Source: an uncultured Steroidobacter sp. (lineage in GTDB: Bacteria; Pseudomonadota; Gammaproteobacteria; Steroidobacterales; Steroidobacteraceae). Taken from it: 25,540 nucleotides of DNA. Where the stretch lies: assembly GCA_946478975.1 (NCBI GenBank), contig CAMLEO010000077.1:1-25540 (forward strand), given 5' to 3'. This document shows positions 16,513 through 23,936 of the stretch, one piece after another (the first letter of the stretch is position 1; each line of letters begins with the position of its first letter). The notes beneath the pieces are model-generated. The model was not told where the DNA came from. It made no database searches and saw only the letters and a program-made list of their open reading frames with translations. The position numbers and the translations under genes were made by a program.

Positions 16513-16842
16513 TTATATTCCTTCTGGGGGTTCCTGCATCCATGCCGGAATGTCGCGCTGGCCATGCAGTATGCGCCAAACATCGACGTGGTCGTCCCTC
16601 TCAACGTAGAAGACCAGATGCGGATATTTCTGCAGAGGCCAGAAACGCAATCCGGGAAGGTTCAATTCGTGAGCATATCTGGAGAAGCCAGTGCCTGGAT
16701 GACGGCTGATATGACTATATGCCTGCTCCAGCGAATCAATGAAGCCGAGAGCGGCTTCCGGGGCATTTTCGCTCAGGTAATAGTCGATTGCCTCGTCAGC
16801 GTCCTGCCTGGCCAGTTCACGCGGAACAACGGCTTTGGGCAT
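16513..16842 (-). CDS. parE: ParE-family toxin
   Basis: A 109-residue protein of the RelE/ParE toxin superfamily. Landmarks are a helical N-terminal half with LARQDADEAIDYYLSENAPEAA and FIDSLEQAYSHISRHPGTG, then a beta-sheet half with LRFWPLQKYPHLVFYVERDDHVDVWRILHGQRDIPAWM, ending as ParE proteins do. ParE toxins poison DNA gyrase. The start codon overlaps the antitoxin stop by one base (TAATG), so it is the second gene of a coupled toxin-antitoxin operon. Toxin activity and the exact target are inferred from family. Confidence 0.92.
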   Translation of the reverse strand: MPKAVVPRELARQDADEAIDYYLSENAPEAALGFIDSLEQAYSHISRHPGTGFSRYAHELNLPGLRFWPLQKYPHLVFYVERDDHVDVWRILHGQRDIPAWMQEPPEGI

Positions 16843-17090
16843 TACCGACGAGCGCCAGATTTGGTCGCTCTGACTTTCTTGCGCAGGCTATCGAAATAAG
16901 CGCCATCGACCGGCTTTGTCGGCGCGGACGATGCTCCAGCGATTAGAAGACCACGTAATTGCAAGCGATCCTGCTCTTTGCGTATGAGCTCGCGCACGTA
17001 CTCGCTGCTCGTCCCGTAGCCGCGCTGATTGACCTGCTCGTCGATGAAATCCTTGAGTGAGTCCGGCAAGGAAATGTTCATGGTGGTCAT
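16842..17090 (-). CDS. parD: ParD-family antitoxin
   Basis: An 82-residue type II antitoxin. The N-terminus MNISLPDSLKDFIDEQV and the following GYGTSSEYVRELIRKEQDR form the ribbon-helix-helix DNA-binding fold typical of ParD/CopG. The C-terminal part, predicted flexible (SAPTKPVDGAYFDSLRKKV), is where ParD wraps the toxin. It should neutralise ParE and repress its own operon. The start is ATG 17090; an in-frame ATG at 17081 removes three residues. It lies in an accessory stretch between the sensor kinase and the efflux genes. Confidence 0.93.
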   Translation of the reverse strand: MTTMNISLPDSLKDFIDEQVNQRGYGTSSEYVRELIRKEQDRLQLRGLLIAGASSAPTKPVDGAYFDSLRKKVRATKSGARR

Positions 17091-17096
17091 GACGAA

Positions 17097-17126
17097 ATGG
17101 TAGCGTGATTGGCAAATTTTGGCAAA
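17097..17126 (-). promoter_or_regulatory. Candidate parDE promoter with direct-repeat operator
   Basis: On the minus strand, TTGCCA (17125-17120) is separated by 17 bp from TACCAT (17102-17097). The -35 element falls in one of two direct repeats of TTTGCCAA (17119-17126 and 17109-17116), a possible ParD binding array. Transcription would start near 17090, at the ATG itself, implying a leaderless or very short-leader mRNA. Confidence 0.35.
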
Positions 17127-17284
17127 CAGTCGAGCCGTGAGCGTGTGCCAGAGCTTGCAACGGTCACTCAGGGTACTATCGATGAGGCGCTACTGACTGC
17201 GCATGTGCGTACGCTCCCGAATGACCCGCGAGCTGCTCGCTGACAAGCGATACAAGCTTGCGATGGCGATGTATCTTTCTTCGG

Positions 17285-18337
17285 TCACGGCAGCTGCGAA
17301 ACGAACTCCTTTTGAGAGTCCAGCGCGTGCGTGTACTGAAGCCGGGGGCCATGAACGGCCATTCGAAGGAAATGAACGCGGAACGCGAGCTTGCCAAATA
17401 TGCGCACTTGCACCGTAGCGTGGGGTGAGTTTCCCTCGAATGCTATGCCGTGGAAGGGCAGGGCGCTCGGAGCTTCGAGTCTATCGATTGCCAGCCATTG
17501 CGAATCGAGTGGACCGCCTCGTAGAACGAGGCGAATCTGCTCAAGGGCTGGACAACTGTCGTAGATGGTGCGCCCCATGTGAAGCGCTAGGAACTCGTAG
17601 GCGGTCTTCAGTGGGACCACAGGATTGATCATTGGCCCATTGAGCGCCAACTTCAATCCTGTAATTTCCCACTTCACGACACTGATCGCCGGCGTGATTG
17701 CAACCGAGACGTTGTCCGGCGCATCGTCCATTCGCATCAACGCATCTGCAATGAATTGGGCGCTGCGGCCGTCTTCTTGCAACATTCGAGCAATCGTCTT
17801 TCTGGCGTCAGGTGTCGTTTGTATCAAAGTGCCATCCGCCTCGCGGCTCGCAGTGACGTGAAATTCGCCATTTTTCACGAAGCCATTTCTAACGCCAGGA
17901 CCCGGACCAACGGCGATGTGAGCTTGGTTCTCGGACATCTTTGATGCAATGTTCGGAATAACCGCGCTGAGCTGATTAGCGAGCAGGCGAACACTAGGGT
18001 CTTGCCGGGCGGCATGTTCATACATGTGCCCTAGTGATGAATTACATGCCCTGCAAAGGATGGTCGAAACGAGACGACCCGAAAGCGACTCTGGAATTAG
18101 ATGCTCGTCCGTGAGTGGCTTAGCCTCGAGGCAGACGATGCATCGATTGTGTGGCCATGGTGCGCGAATGGTTCGTCTCCCCAGGGCGGTGAAAGTGCCG
18201 GCAGCATCCCCTTGCCCAGTTATTCTACACTCGATCGGAAGCTCGCTGTCGCGGGGGCAGTCCTCGCCTCGATTTGAGTCGCCTTTGTGCCGGAGTGTTA
18301 ATTCTGAAATGCGACTGGCAGTTGCTCCTGTCGGTGG
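17285..18337 (-). CDS. HNH-type endonuclease-like protein, start codon not found
   Basis: The open frame runs from after the stop at 18340-18338 down to 17285. Around residues 48-90 of the frame it encodes a zinc-cluster HNH signature, CIVC-(x9)-EHLIPESLSG followed by CRACN and a Gly, as in HNH_5-like nucleases. The remaining ~245 residues are a soluble alpha/beta region I do not recognise. The only in-frame ATG of the N-terminal part is at 18025, after the HNH motif, so starting there deletes the nuclease core. Upstream codons include no ATG, GTG or TTG in frame; ATT (18310), ATC (18235) or CTG (18184) would be needed. It may use a rare start or be a relic with a lost start. The gene is less GC-rich than its neighbours by eye and lies beside a toxin-antitoxin pair, which suggests transfer. 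DNA cleavage is inferred from the motif only. Confidence 0.6.
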   Translation of the reverse strand, partial: PPTGATASRISELTLRHKGDSNRGEDCPRDSELPIECRITGQGDAAGTFTALGRRTIRAPWPHNRCIVCLEAKPLTDEHLIPESLSGRLVSTILCRACNSSLGHMYEHAARQDPSVRLLANQLSAVIPNIASKMSENQAHIAVGPGPGVRNGFVKNGEFHVTASREADGTLIQTTPDARKTIARMLQEDGRSAQFIADALMRMDDAPDNVSVAITPAISVVKWEITGLKLALNGPMINPVVPLKTAYEFLALHMGRTIYDSCPALEQIRLVLRGGPLDSQWLAIDRLEAPSALPFHGIAFEGNSPHATVQVRIFGKLAFRVHFLRMAVHGPRLQYTHALDSQKEFVSQLP

Positions 18338-18340
18338 TCA

Positions 18341-18611
18341 GGGATGCTTTGCTGAAGTAAAGCAACCAAAGCAGCGACTGCAAGTATCGCCGAATTTACC
18401 TGCTTCACTGACGAGAATGTGAGTAACGCCTGAACAGCTGCGAAACCTGAACTGCCGTTGGGCGACATCATCGTCGCGACAGCAGGGCCTAATCCCCTGA
18501 GGCGTGGTTGTCGAACCCAGGCGCACGTCACAACGCAGGCTCAGCGCACCATGCCTCAGGCGAGAATGCGGCCACACAACTGATGGAGTGATTGCTGCGA
18601 GAATAGTCCTC
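18341..18611. other. Intergenic stretch without a recognisable gene
   Basis: Short minus-strand frames cover this stretch (18298-18531, 18338-18625) but show no family resemblance. An 8-bp inverted repeat, CCTGAGGC (18496-18503) and GCCTCAGG (18553-18560), 49 bp apart, is the only visible structure. Confidence 0.4.
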
Positions 18612-18939
18612 TCAAGATGGCACACGATGCGCGGCGGACGTGCCTGCGAGTCCAGCGATGAGATCGGTCAGCTCTGTGGGACGATCCAGTGAGAGGAGGT
18701 GGCTGCCGTCGTTGACGGTCGGAGACGAATTTGTTTCGTAGTCGCATCAGTGTCGCGCCGAATATGGGTACTCCCGCGGGGCCCAGAAAGAGCCGCGCTA
18801 TCAGTGCGCTGCTCCGAACACCACCCGCCGGGCAGGCGTAGACCGTGAATCGTTGTGCCAGCTGGGGGATGATTTTCTCGAAGATATCGAGCTGCGTGCG
18901 TAATGGATCTCCAAAGCTCGTGAGCACGAGCGTCACGTG
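18612..18939 (-). pseudogene. Decayed alpha/beta hydrolase remnant
   Basis: Two minus-strand frames together resemble pieces of an alpha/beta hydrolase. From about 18939 the first frame reads LVLTSFGDPLRTQLDIFEKI and IPQLAQRFTVYAC, like the N-terminal strands of these enzymes, and later GPAGVPIFGATLMRLRNKF, like a cap-region helix. Near 18716 the homology passes to another frame: VNDGSHLLSLDRPTELTDLI and a stop at 18612-18614, like the catalytic-His C-terminus (GSH-x-L-x-x-D-x-P). The nucleophile elbow and the ~100 residues around it are absent. This fits an internal deletion plus a frameshift. The beginning overlaps the 3' end of the RND permease gene. The assignment rests on short stretches and is tentative. 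Confidence 0.35.
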
Positions 18940-21900
18940 GCAGCGGGGTGCTGTAAAGAAACATTCGCTGGGTGGACCGGCGCTGCGTCCGGCGCCGGTT
19001 GGATCTTGAACCAAATCGCATACAGCGCCGGCAGGAACACGAGTGTGAGAACCGTTCCGCCGAACGTTCCACCGATCAAGGTGTACGCGAGCGTTCCCCA
19101 GAACACGGAATGAGTGAGCGGGATGAACGCGAGCATCGCGGCGAGCGCCGTCAGGATCACGGGACGAGAGCGTTGCACGGTGGCCTCGATCACGGCATCG
19201 AACGGTGCCATGCCTTCTTTCTCGTTGTGACGAATCTGGCCGATCAGGATCAGCGTATTGCGCATCAGGATTCCGGACAGCGCGACCAGCCCGACCAGCG
19301 CGTTGATGCCGAACGGCTGCTGGAACAGCAGCAACGTGGGCACGACGCCGATGAGCCCCAGCGGCGCAGTAGCAAACACCATCGTCATCACTGAGATCGA
19401 GCGGACCTGGAAAATGATCGTGATCAGCGTGAGTGCGATCATGATTGGAAACAGCGGCGCCAGGGCGCTATTGGCCTTGGCGGATTCCTCGATGGAGCCC
19501 GCCATCTCGATGCGATAGTCCGGCGGCAGTTTGGCGATGATGGGTTGCAGCTCTTTCCAGAGGGCATTGGAAACATCCGGCGGCTGCAAGCCTTCAGCAA
19601 TGTCGCCGCGCACGGTGATCGTTGGCGTGCGATCGCGACGACGCAGGATCGGATCTTCCATTCGAATGTCCACCGTGCCGACCTGCGACAGCGGAATTCG
19701 CTGGCCGGCCGCGCCCACCAATGTGAAGTCGGTGATCTTGCTGGGATCGAGCCGCGCGTTGCCGGCGGAGCGAGCGGTGACCTGCACCGAACGAATGTCT
19801 TCGCGGACATCGGTGATAGGGACGCCGCTCAACAGAAACTGCAGCTGCTGGCCGACGTCGGCCGAGGTCAGTCCGATCGTCTGCAGCCGATCCTGATCGA
19901 GCGAAAAATGCAGCGTCGGCACGCGCTCGCCCCAATCGCTGTTGGTCGTTCGCATCATTGGGCTGGCCCGCATGACGCCAAGCGCCTGGTCGGCAATGTC
20001 ACGAAGCTTGTCGGGGTCAGGCCCCATCACGCGGAACGCGACAGGGAAGGGCGAGGGTGGGCCGAACACGATCTGGGTCACTCGCACGCGAGCTTCTGGC
20101 GCCAGTCCTTCGGCCACGACCTGACGTATCCGGTGCTTGAGCGCTTCGCGCGCTTCTTCGTCCGGCGTCAATATCACTATTTTCGCGAACGACGGATCGG
20201 GCAGCTCGGGCGACATGGCAAGAAAGAAACGCGGCGCGCCCTGTCCGATGTATGCAGTCACCGTCTTCGCTTCCGGTTGTTTCGCGAGCCATGCCTCGAC
20301 CTTCGCAGTCGCGGCACTCGTTTGCTCGATCGACGTGCCATACGGCATTTGCACTTCGACCAGAACTTCCGGGCGGTCGGAGGTGGGGAAGAATTGTTTC
20401 TTCACCAGGCCCATGCCCAGCGCCGCGATCAGGAACGCACCGACGACGCTGCCGGCGACCAGCCATTTGCGCCGAATCGCCAGCCGCAGCAGCTCGCGAA
20501 AGCGGTTGTAACGCGGCGTGTTGTAGATCGCTTCGTGGCCGCCTTCGAGCCTTGGGATCTCCGGCAGCAGCTTCACTCCGAGGTAGGGGGTGAACACGAC
20601 AGCCACGATCCAGGATACGATCAGCGCGATGCCGACGATCCAGAACATGTTGCTGGTGTATTCGCCGGCGGTTGACTTGGCGAAGCCGTTCGGGAGGAAG
20701 CCGATCGCGGTCACCAACGTTCCGGCCAGCATCGGAGCGGCGGTGTGGCTCCACGCATAAGCGGCCGCGTTGATGCGGTCGAGTCCTTCCTCCATCTTCA
20801 CGACCATCATCTCGATGGCGATGATCGCATCGTCGACCAGCAGGCCCAGCGCCAATATCAGCGAGCCCAGCGTAATGCGGTCGAAATCCTTGCCGGTGGC
20901 CGCCATGATGATAAATACCCCGGCCAGCGTCAGCGGGACTGCCGCAGCGACGACGATGCCGACCCGCCAGCCCATGCTGAGGAAACACACGAGCATCACG
21001 ACGCACAGCGCGGCGAAAAACTTCACCATGAATTCATTGACGGCGGACCGGATGTTCACGGATTGGTCTGTGACTTTCGACAGGCTCATGCCCAACGGCA
21101 TCTGCCCGTTGATCGCCGCCACTTCCGCTTCGAGCGACTTGCCAAGATCGAGGCCGTTCCAGCCGTCACGCATGACGACACCGAGCAGCAGGGTCGGCTC
21201 GCCATTGTTACGAATCAGAAAGCTCGCGGGATCTTCGTAGCCGCGCTTCACCTCGGCGATGTCGGCGAGCTTCAGCGTGCGGCCATTCGCGGCGACAGCG
21301 GTGTTTCGAATCTCTTGCAGATCGTCGAGTGCGCCGTCGAGTCGCACCAGAACTTGTGGGCCCTTGGCTTCGACCGAGCCCGCAGGCGTCATGGCGTTTC
21401 TGTTGTTGAGCGCGGCGAAGATGTCTTGAGGCGACACGCCCAGGGTGGCGAGTCGGTCATAGGAGAATTCAACAAAGATTCTCTCGGCCTGTTCGCCGAC
21501 GATGTTCACCTTCTTGACGCCGGGTACATGCAGCAGTCGCTGGCGGTAACCTTCAGCATCGCGCACGAGGCGCCGCTGCGGCTCACCCTTCGCCTTCAAT
21601 GCATAGAGTGCGAATGTGACATCGGAATATTCGTCGTTCATCAGCGGCCCGATGACGCCGCGAGGCAGGTTCGCCGCTTCGTCGCCGAGTTTCTTCCGCG
21701 CTTGATAGAACTGCTCGGGAACCTGCTCCGGCGGCGTGCTGTCGCGCAGGATCACAGTAGTAAACGCCAGCCCCGGTCGCGTGAAGGTTTCGGTGCGGTC
21801 ATACCAGCGCAGTTCCTGCATGCGCTTTTCCAGTTTTTCGGCGATCAGGTCCTGCATCTGTTCTGCCGTCGCCCCTGGCCAGGCGGTGACGACGATCATT

Positions 21901-22040
21901 TGTTTGATCGTGAAAGAAGGATCTTCCGCGCGGCCCAGCTTCAGGAACGCCACGAGACCGGCGGCAAAAATCGCCAGCAACAGGAAGAGCGTGACGGAGC
22001 GCTCGCGAACGGCGAGGGCGGAAAGGTTGAAGCCGCTCAT
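18933..22040 (-). CDS. RND efflux pump permease (HAE1 family, TriC/VexF-like)
   Basis: A 1035-residue inner-membrane proton antiporter. The N-terminus has TM1 followed by LKLGRAEDPSFTIKQM and WPGATAEQMQ, the form seen in TriC-like HAE1 pumps. Twelve membrane segments and two large periplasmic loops are evident. TM4 carries the paired acidic residues needed for proton relay in LGLLVDDAIIAIE. The second half repeats the architecture (for example LMRNTLILIGQI in the TM10 region). It exports hydrophobic or amphiphilic compounds through the adaptor and outer-membrane factor. Its ATG overlaps the adaptor stop (ATGA), so the two are translationally coupled. Substrate range is unknown; triclosan or solvent-type export by analogy with TriC is only a guess. 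Confidence 0.95.
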   Translation of the reverse strand: MSGFNLSALAVRERSVTLFLLLAIFAAGLVAFLKLGRAEDPSFTIKQMIVVTAWPGATAEQMQDLIAEKLEKRMQELRWYDRTETFTRPGLAFTTVILRDSTPPEQVPEQFYQARKKLGDEAANLPRGVIGPLMNDEYSDVTFALYALKAKGEPQRRLVRDAEGYRQRLLHVPGVKKVNIVGEQAERIFVEFSYDRLATLGVSPQDIFAALNNRNAMTPAGSVEAKGPQVLVRLDGALDDLQEIRNTAVAANGRTLKLADIAEVKRGYEDPASFLIRNNGEPTLLLGVVMRDGWNGLDLGKSLEAEVAAINGQMPLGMSLSKVTDQSVNIRSAVNEFMVKFFAALCVVMLVCFLSMGWRVGIVVAAAVPLTLAGVFIIMAATGKDFDRITLGSLILALGLLVDDAIIAIEMMVVKMEEGLDRINAAAYAWSHTAAPMLAGTLVTAIGFLPNGFAKSTAGEYTSNMFWIVGIALIVSWIVAVVFTPYLGVKLLPEIPRLEGGHEAIYNTPRYNRFRELLRLAIRRKWLVAGSVVGAFLIAALGMGLVKKQFFPTSDRPEVLVEVQMPYGTSIEQTSAATAKVEAWLAKQPEAKTVTAYIGQGAPRFFLAMSPELPDPSFAKIVILTPDEEAREALKHRIRQVVAEGLAPEARVRVTQIVFGPPSPFPVAFRVMGPDPDKLRDIADQALGVMRASPMMRTTNSDWGERVPTLHFSLDQDRLQTIGLTSADVGQQLQFLLSGVPITDVREDIRSVQVTARSAGNARLDPSKITDFTLVGAAGQRIPLSQVGTVDIRMEDPILRRRDRTPTITVRGDIAEGLQPPDVSNALWKELQPIIAKLPPDYRIEMAGSIEESAKANSALAPLFPIMIALTLITIIFQVRSISVMTMVFATAPLGLIGVVPTLLLFQQPFGINALVGLVALSGILMRNTLILIGQIRHNEKEGMAPFDAVIEATVQRSRPVILTALAAMLAFIPLTHSVFWGTLAYTLIGGTFGGTVLTLVFLPALYAIWFKIQPAPDAAPVHPANVSLQHPAAT

Positions 22041-23152
22041 TGTCCTGTGACACCGTTGCTGGTCGTGCTCGACACGATTTCGTTTGCAGCTACTCGCACA
22101 GGCTCGCCTTCATGCAACAGGTGCGCACCCAACGCGACGACACGATCACCTTTCTCAATGTTGCCAGTGACAGCCGCCGCTTCGTCGCTGAGGCCGGCGA
22201 TTTGCACGGCGCGCCACGTGACCCGCGGCGTTTCTCCTTCGATCAGCCACACGCCCGGACCTCGACCCGCGTCGAAGATCGCGGCTAGAGGGACGCGCAG
22301 TGTCTGCGCGGACCGGCCATCGGATATCTGGATGGAGATCGTCGAGCCCAGCGGCGCGTTTGCCAGCGGGCCTTCCAGCACGTATCGAGCTTCAAACGTT
22401 CGCGTCTGGCGGTTGGCGGCGTCCGACAACTGGCGCAGCTTCGCTGTGCCGGTGAGCGCATTTCCATACAAAGTCGCACGAGCGGTGGAGCCGATGTTCG
22501 GTCGCAGAGTTTCGGGCAACTCGACGATCGCCTCGCGGCGCCCGGCATGCGCCACTCGCGCGACGACCTGGCCGGCGGCGACAACTTGCCCGGGCTCCGC
22601 CAAAGTCTCGACGACTACGCCATCGGCATCAGCGAGCAGAACTGCGTAGCTCGTTCCGTTGCGGGCAACATCTGCTTGGGCCTCCGCCGCGTTGAGCTCC
22701 GCTTTTGCAGACTCGGCGGCAGCTTTGACTTTGTCATAGGTCGACGCCGAAACCGCGCCGGCAGCAACCAAGTCGCGATTACTTGCCTCGTCCTCTGCGG
22801 TTTGGCGTGCGCGTGCCTTGGCGGCGGCAACAGCTTCTTCGTATGCGCGCATCGCGAGCCTCAGGTCGGTCGGATCAATGCGCATGAGCGGCTGGCCGCG
22901 CTTGACGGTCTGCCCGGTATCTACCAAGCGTTCGAGGATCTTTCCGGGAACGCGAAATCCCAGATCGCTCTGCACGCGGGCCGCGACAATTCCGGTGAAC
23001 GAGCGCTCCGCCGCCACGGAGTTCTCGACGGTTTCCATGCGCACCAGCGGCGCCTGCGTCCGGGGATCCGGTGAGGAGCTTGCTCCGCATGCCGCCAGGG
23101 TGAAGGGCAGCCCGATGGCGGCGAGGAAGGAAACGGCTCGGCGAGGCAGCAT
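22037..23152 (-). CDS. RND efflux periplasmic adaptor (membrane fusion) lipoprotein
   Basis: A 371-residue adaptor that links the permease to the outer-membrane channel. The signal peptide ends in a lipobox with Cys22 (FTLAAC), so it is anchored in the inner membrane by lipid. A lipoyl half-motif, VPGKILERLVDTGQTVKRGQ, starts near residue 67; an Ala-rich helical hairpin spans about 100-165 (AAAKARARQ, AAAESAKAELNAAEAQADV); the second lipoyl half contains DADGVVVETLAEPGQVVAAG. Beta-barrel and membrane-proximal domains complete it. Its start at 23152 has GGAGG about 7 nt upstream. It is the first gene of the adaptor-permease operon, under a promoter with an inverted-repeat operator. Confidence 0.94.
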   Translation of the reverse strand: MLPRRAVSFLAAIGLPFTLAACGASSSPDPRTQAPLVRMETVENSVAAERSFTGIVAARVQSDLGFRVPGKILERLVDTGQTVKRGQPLMRIDPTDLRLAMRAYEEAVAAAKARARQTAEDEASNRDLVAAGAVSASTYDKVKAAAESAKAELNAAEAQADVARNGTSYAVLLADADGVVVETLAEPGQVVAAGQVVARVAHAGRREAIVELPETLRPNIGSTARATLYGNALTGTAKLRQLSDAANRQTRTFEARYVLEGPLANAPLGSTISIQISDGRSAQTLRVPLAAIFDAGRGPGVWLIEGETPRVTWRAVQIAGLSDEAAAVTGNIEKGDRVVALGAHLLHEGEPVRVAANEIVSSTTSNGVTGQ

Positions 23153-23178
23153 GGAAACCTCCGGTTAAGGTAGGTTTC

Positions 23179-23207
23179 ACTCTACGTCTTGTGACCAAAT
23201 CAGTCAA
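23179..23207 (-). promoter_or_regulatory. Promoter of the adaptor-permease operon
   Basis: On the minus strand, TTGACT (23207-23202) and TAGAGT (23184-23179) are separated by 17 bp, close to the sigma-70 consensus. The start codon lies about 27 bp downstream of the -10 element, after GGAGG. The TetR-type operator overlaps the -35 element and spacer. Confidence 0.7.
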
Positions 23208-23214
23208 TGGTCAC
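23191..23214. promoter_or_regulatory. TetR operator at the adaptor-permease promoter
   Basis: GTGACCA-N10-TGGTCAC is a perfect 7-bp inverted repeat, 24 bp overall, overlapping the -35 element and spacer of the adaptor promoter. The same arrangement recurs at 23882-23905, at the other promoter of the efflux system. Confidence 0.75.
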
Positions 23215-23224
23215 TTCGAAAAAT

Positions 23225-23863
23225 CTAGGGAGCCAAGCTGCGCAGCACCAAGTTCGACAGCTGCACCTGTGCCTCTTCGATGCGATCGAGTTGGTACTGG
23301 AGCAGGAGCGGATTCAGGAGCGGGGCCATGACCAGAAAGATCGCATTGACAGTCTCGTCCAGGGGCGTCTTGCGCTCGAACTCGCCGTTCTCCCGGCCTT
23401 CACGGATGATCTCCGCCAGGATCTGCGTGACGCGTTCTATGAAGGCACGCGAGGAGCCCCACCCCTCCCGGGCGGAGGCGGCGGCAAGGTCGTAAAGCTT
23501 CCGGTCATTGAAAAAAAGAGTGACGGCGGTTGACGTCAAGGTCTTGAACATCCGCCGAAATTTTTCCGTGGACGTAGGCGCGCCAGCGATTGCCTCTTCA
23601 ACCGCCGCGACGAATGCCTGCAAGGTCTGGGAGCAGATGGCCTCGCCGATCGCCTGCTTGGAATCAAAGAACTTGTAGATGTACGCCTTCGAGAAGCTGA
23701 TGGCCTTGGCCAGGTCGGAGACCGTGGTCTTCTCGAAGCCATAGCGACGGAAGTGCTCTTCGGCAGCGGCCATGATCTGCTCCCGAACTTCATGGTCGGC
23801 GGGGCCGCGCGACGGTGCGGCGGAGGGTGCGCTTGCATTCATGGGGAGGACACTACCTCGCAT
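23225..23863 (-). CDS. TetR/AcrR-family repressor of the efflux system
   Basis: A 212-residue regulator. The N-terminal TetR DNA-binding domain (about residues 25-72) reads REQIMAAAEEHFRRYGFEKT, then TVSDLAKAISFSKAYIYKFF, then DSKQAIGEAI, the classic helix-turn-helix with the Y-x-F/Y element. The C-terminal ~130 residues are an all-helical ligand and dimerisation domain. The start at ATG 23863 is preferred because AAGGGAG lies just upstream; ATG 23842 would also keep the domain, and an in-frame start at 23917 would run through the operator. It is likely to repress the adaptor-permease operon, the outer-membrane factor and itself, being derepressed by a pump substrate (inference from position and the two operators). 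Confidence 0.92.
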   Translation of the reverse strand: MRGSVLPMNASAPSAAPSRGPADHEVREQIMAAAEEHFRRYGFEKTTVSDLAKAISFSKAYIYKFFDSKQAIGEAICSQTLQAFVAAVEEAIAGAPTSTEKFRRMFKTLTSTAVTLFFNDRKLYDLAAASAREGWGSSRAFIERVTQILAEIIREGRENGEFERKTPLDETVNAIFLVMAPLLNPLLLQYQLDRIEEAQVQLSNLVLRSLAP

Positions 23864-23871
23864 CTGCTCCC

Positions 23872-23902
23872 TTGACAACCAGTGACCATTACGGGCTATA
23901 GT
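23872..23902 (+). promoter_or_regulatory. Promoter of the outer-membrane factor gene
   Basis: TTGACA (23872-23877) is followed by GCTATA at 17-bp spacing (23895-23900) or by the better hexamer TATAGT at 19-bp spacing (23897-23902). The inverted-repeat operator covers the spacer and the -10 region. The start codon is 26-35 bp further on. Confidence 0.6.
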
Positions 23903-23905
23903 CAC
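23882..23905. promoter_or_regulatory. TetR operator between tetR and the outer-membrane factor gene
   Basis: GTGACCA-N10-TAGTCAC is an inverted repeat with one mismatch, 24 bp overall; with two more pairs outside it reads CAGTGAC...GTCACTG. It has the same half-site and spacing as the site at 23191-23214. It lies 19 bp upstream of the tetR start and inside the outer-membrane factor promoter. Confidence 0.75.
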
Positions 23906-23936
23906 TGCCGGTCTCAACTCCTACTGGATGCCTCCC

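Noticed and set aside
18510..18535. tRNA T-arm-like string (GGTTCGAC) on the minus strand
   Set aside because: No acceptor, D-arm or anticodon arm can be assembled around it; it is a chance match.
18496..18560. Inverted repeat CCTGAGGC/GCCTCAGG as a mobile-element end
   Set aside because: Arms are only 8 bp and 49 bp apart, with no transposase gene and no target duplication visible.
20745..22649. 634-codon plus-strand frame across the RND permease and adaptor genes
   Set aside because: It is antisense to two well-recognised genes and has the His/Arg/Asp-rich composition typical of a complementary-strand shadow.
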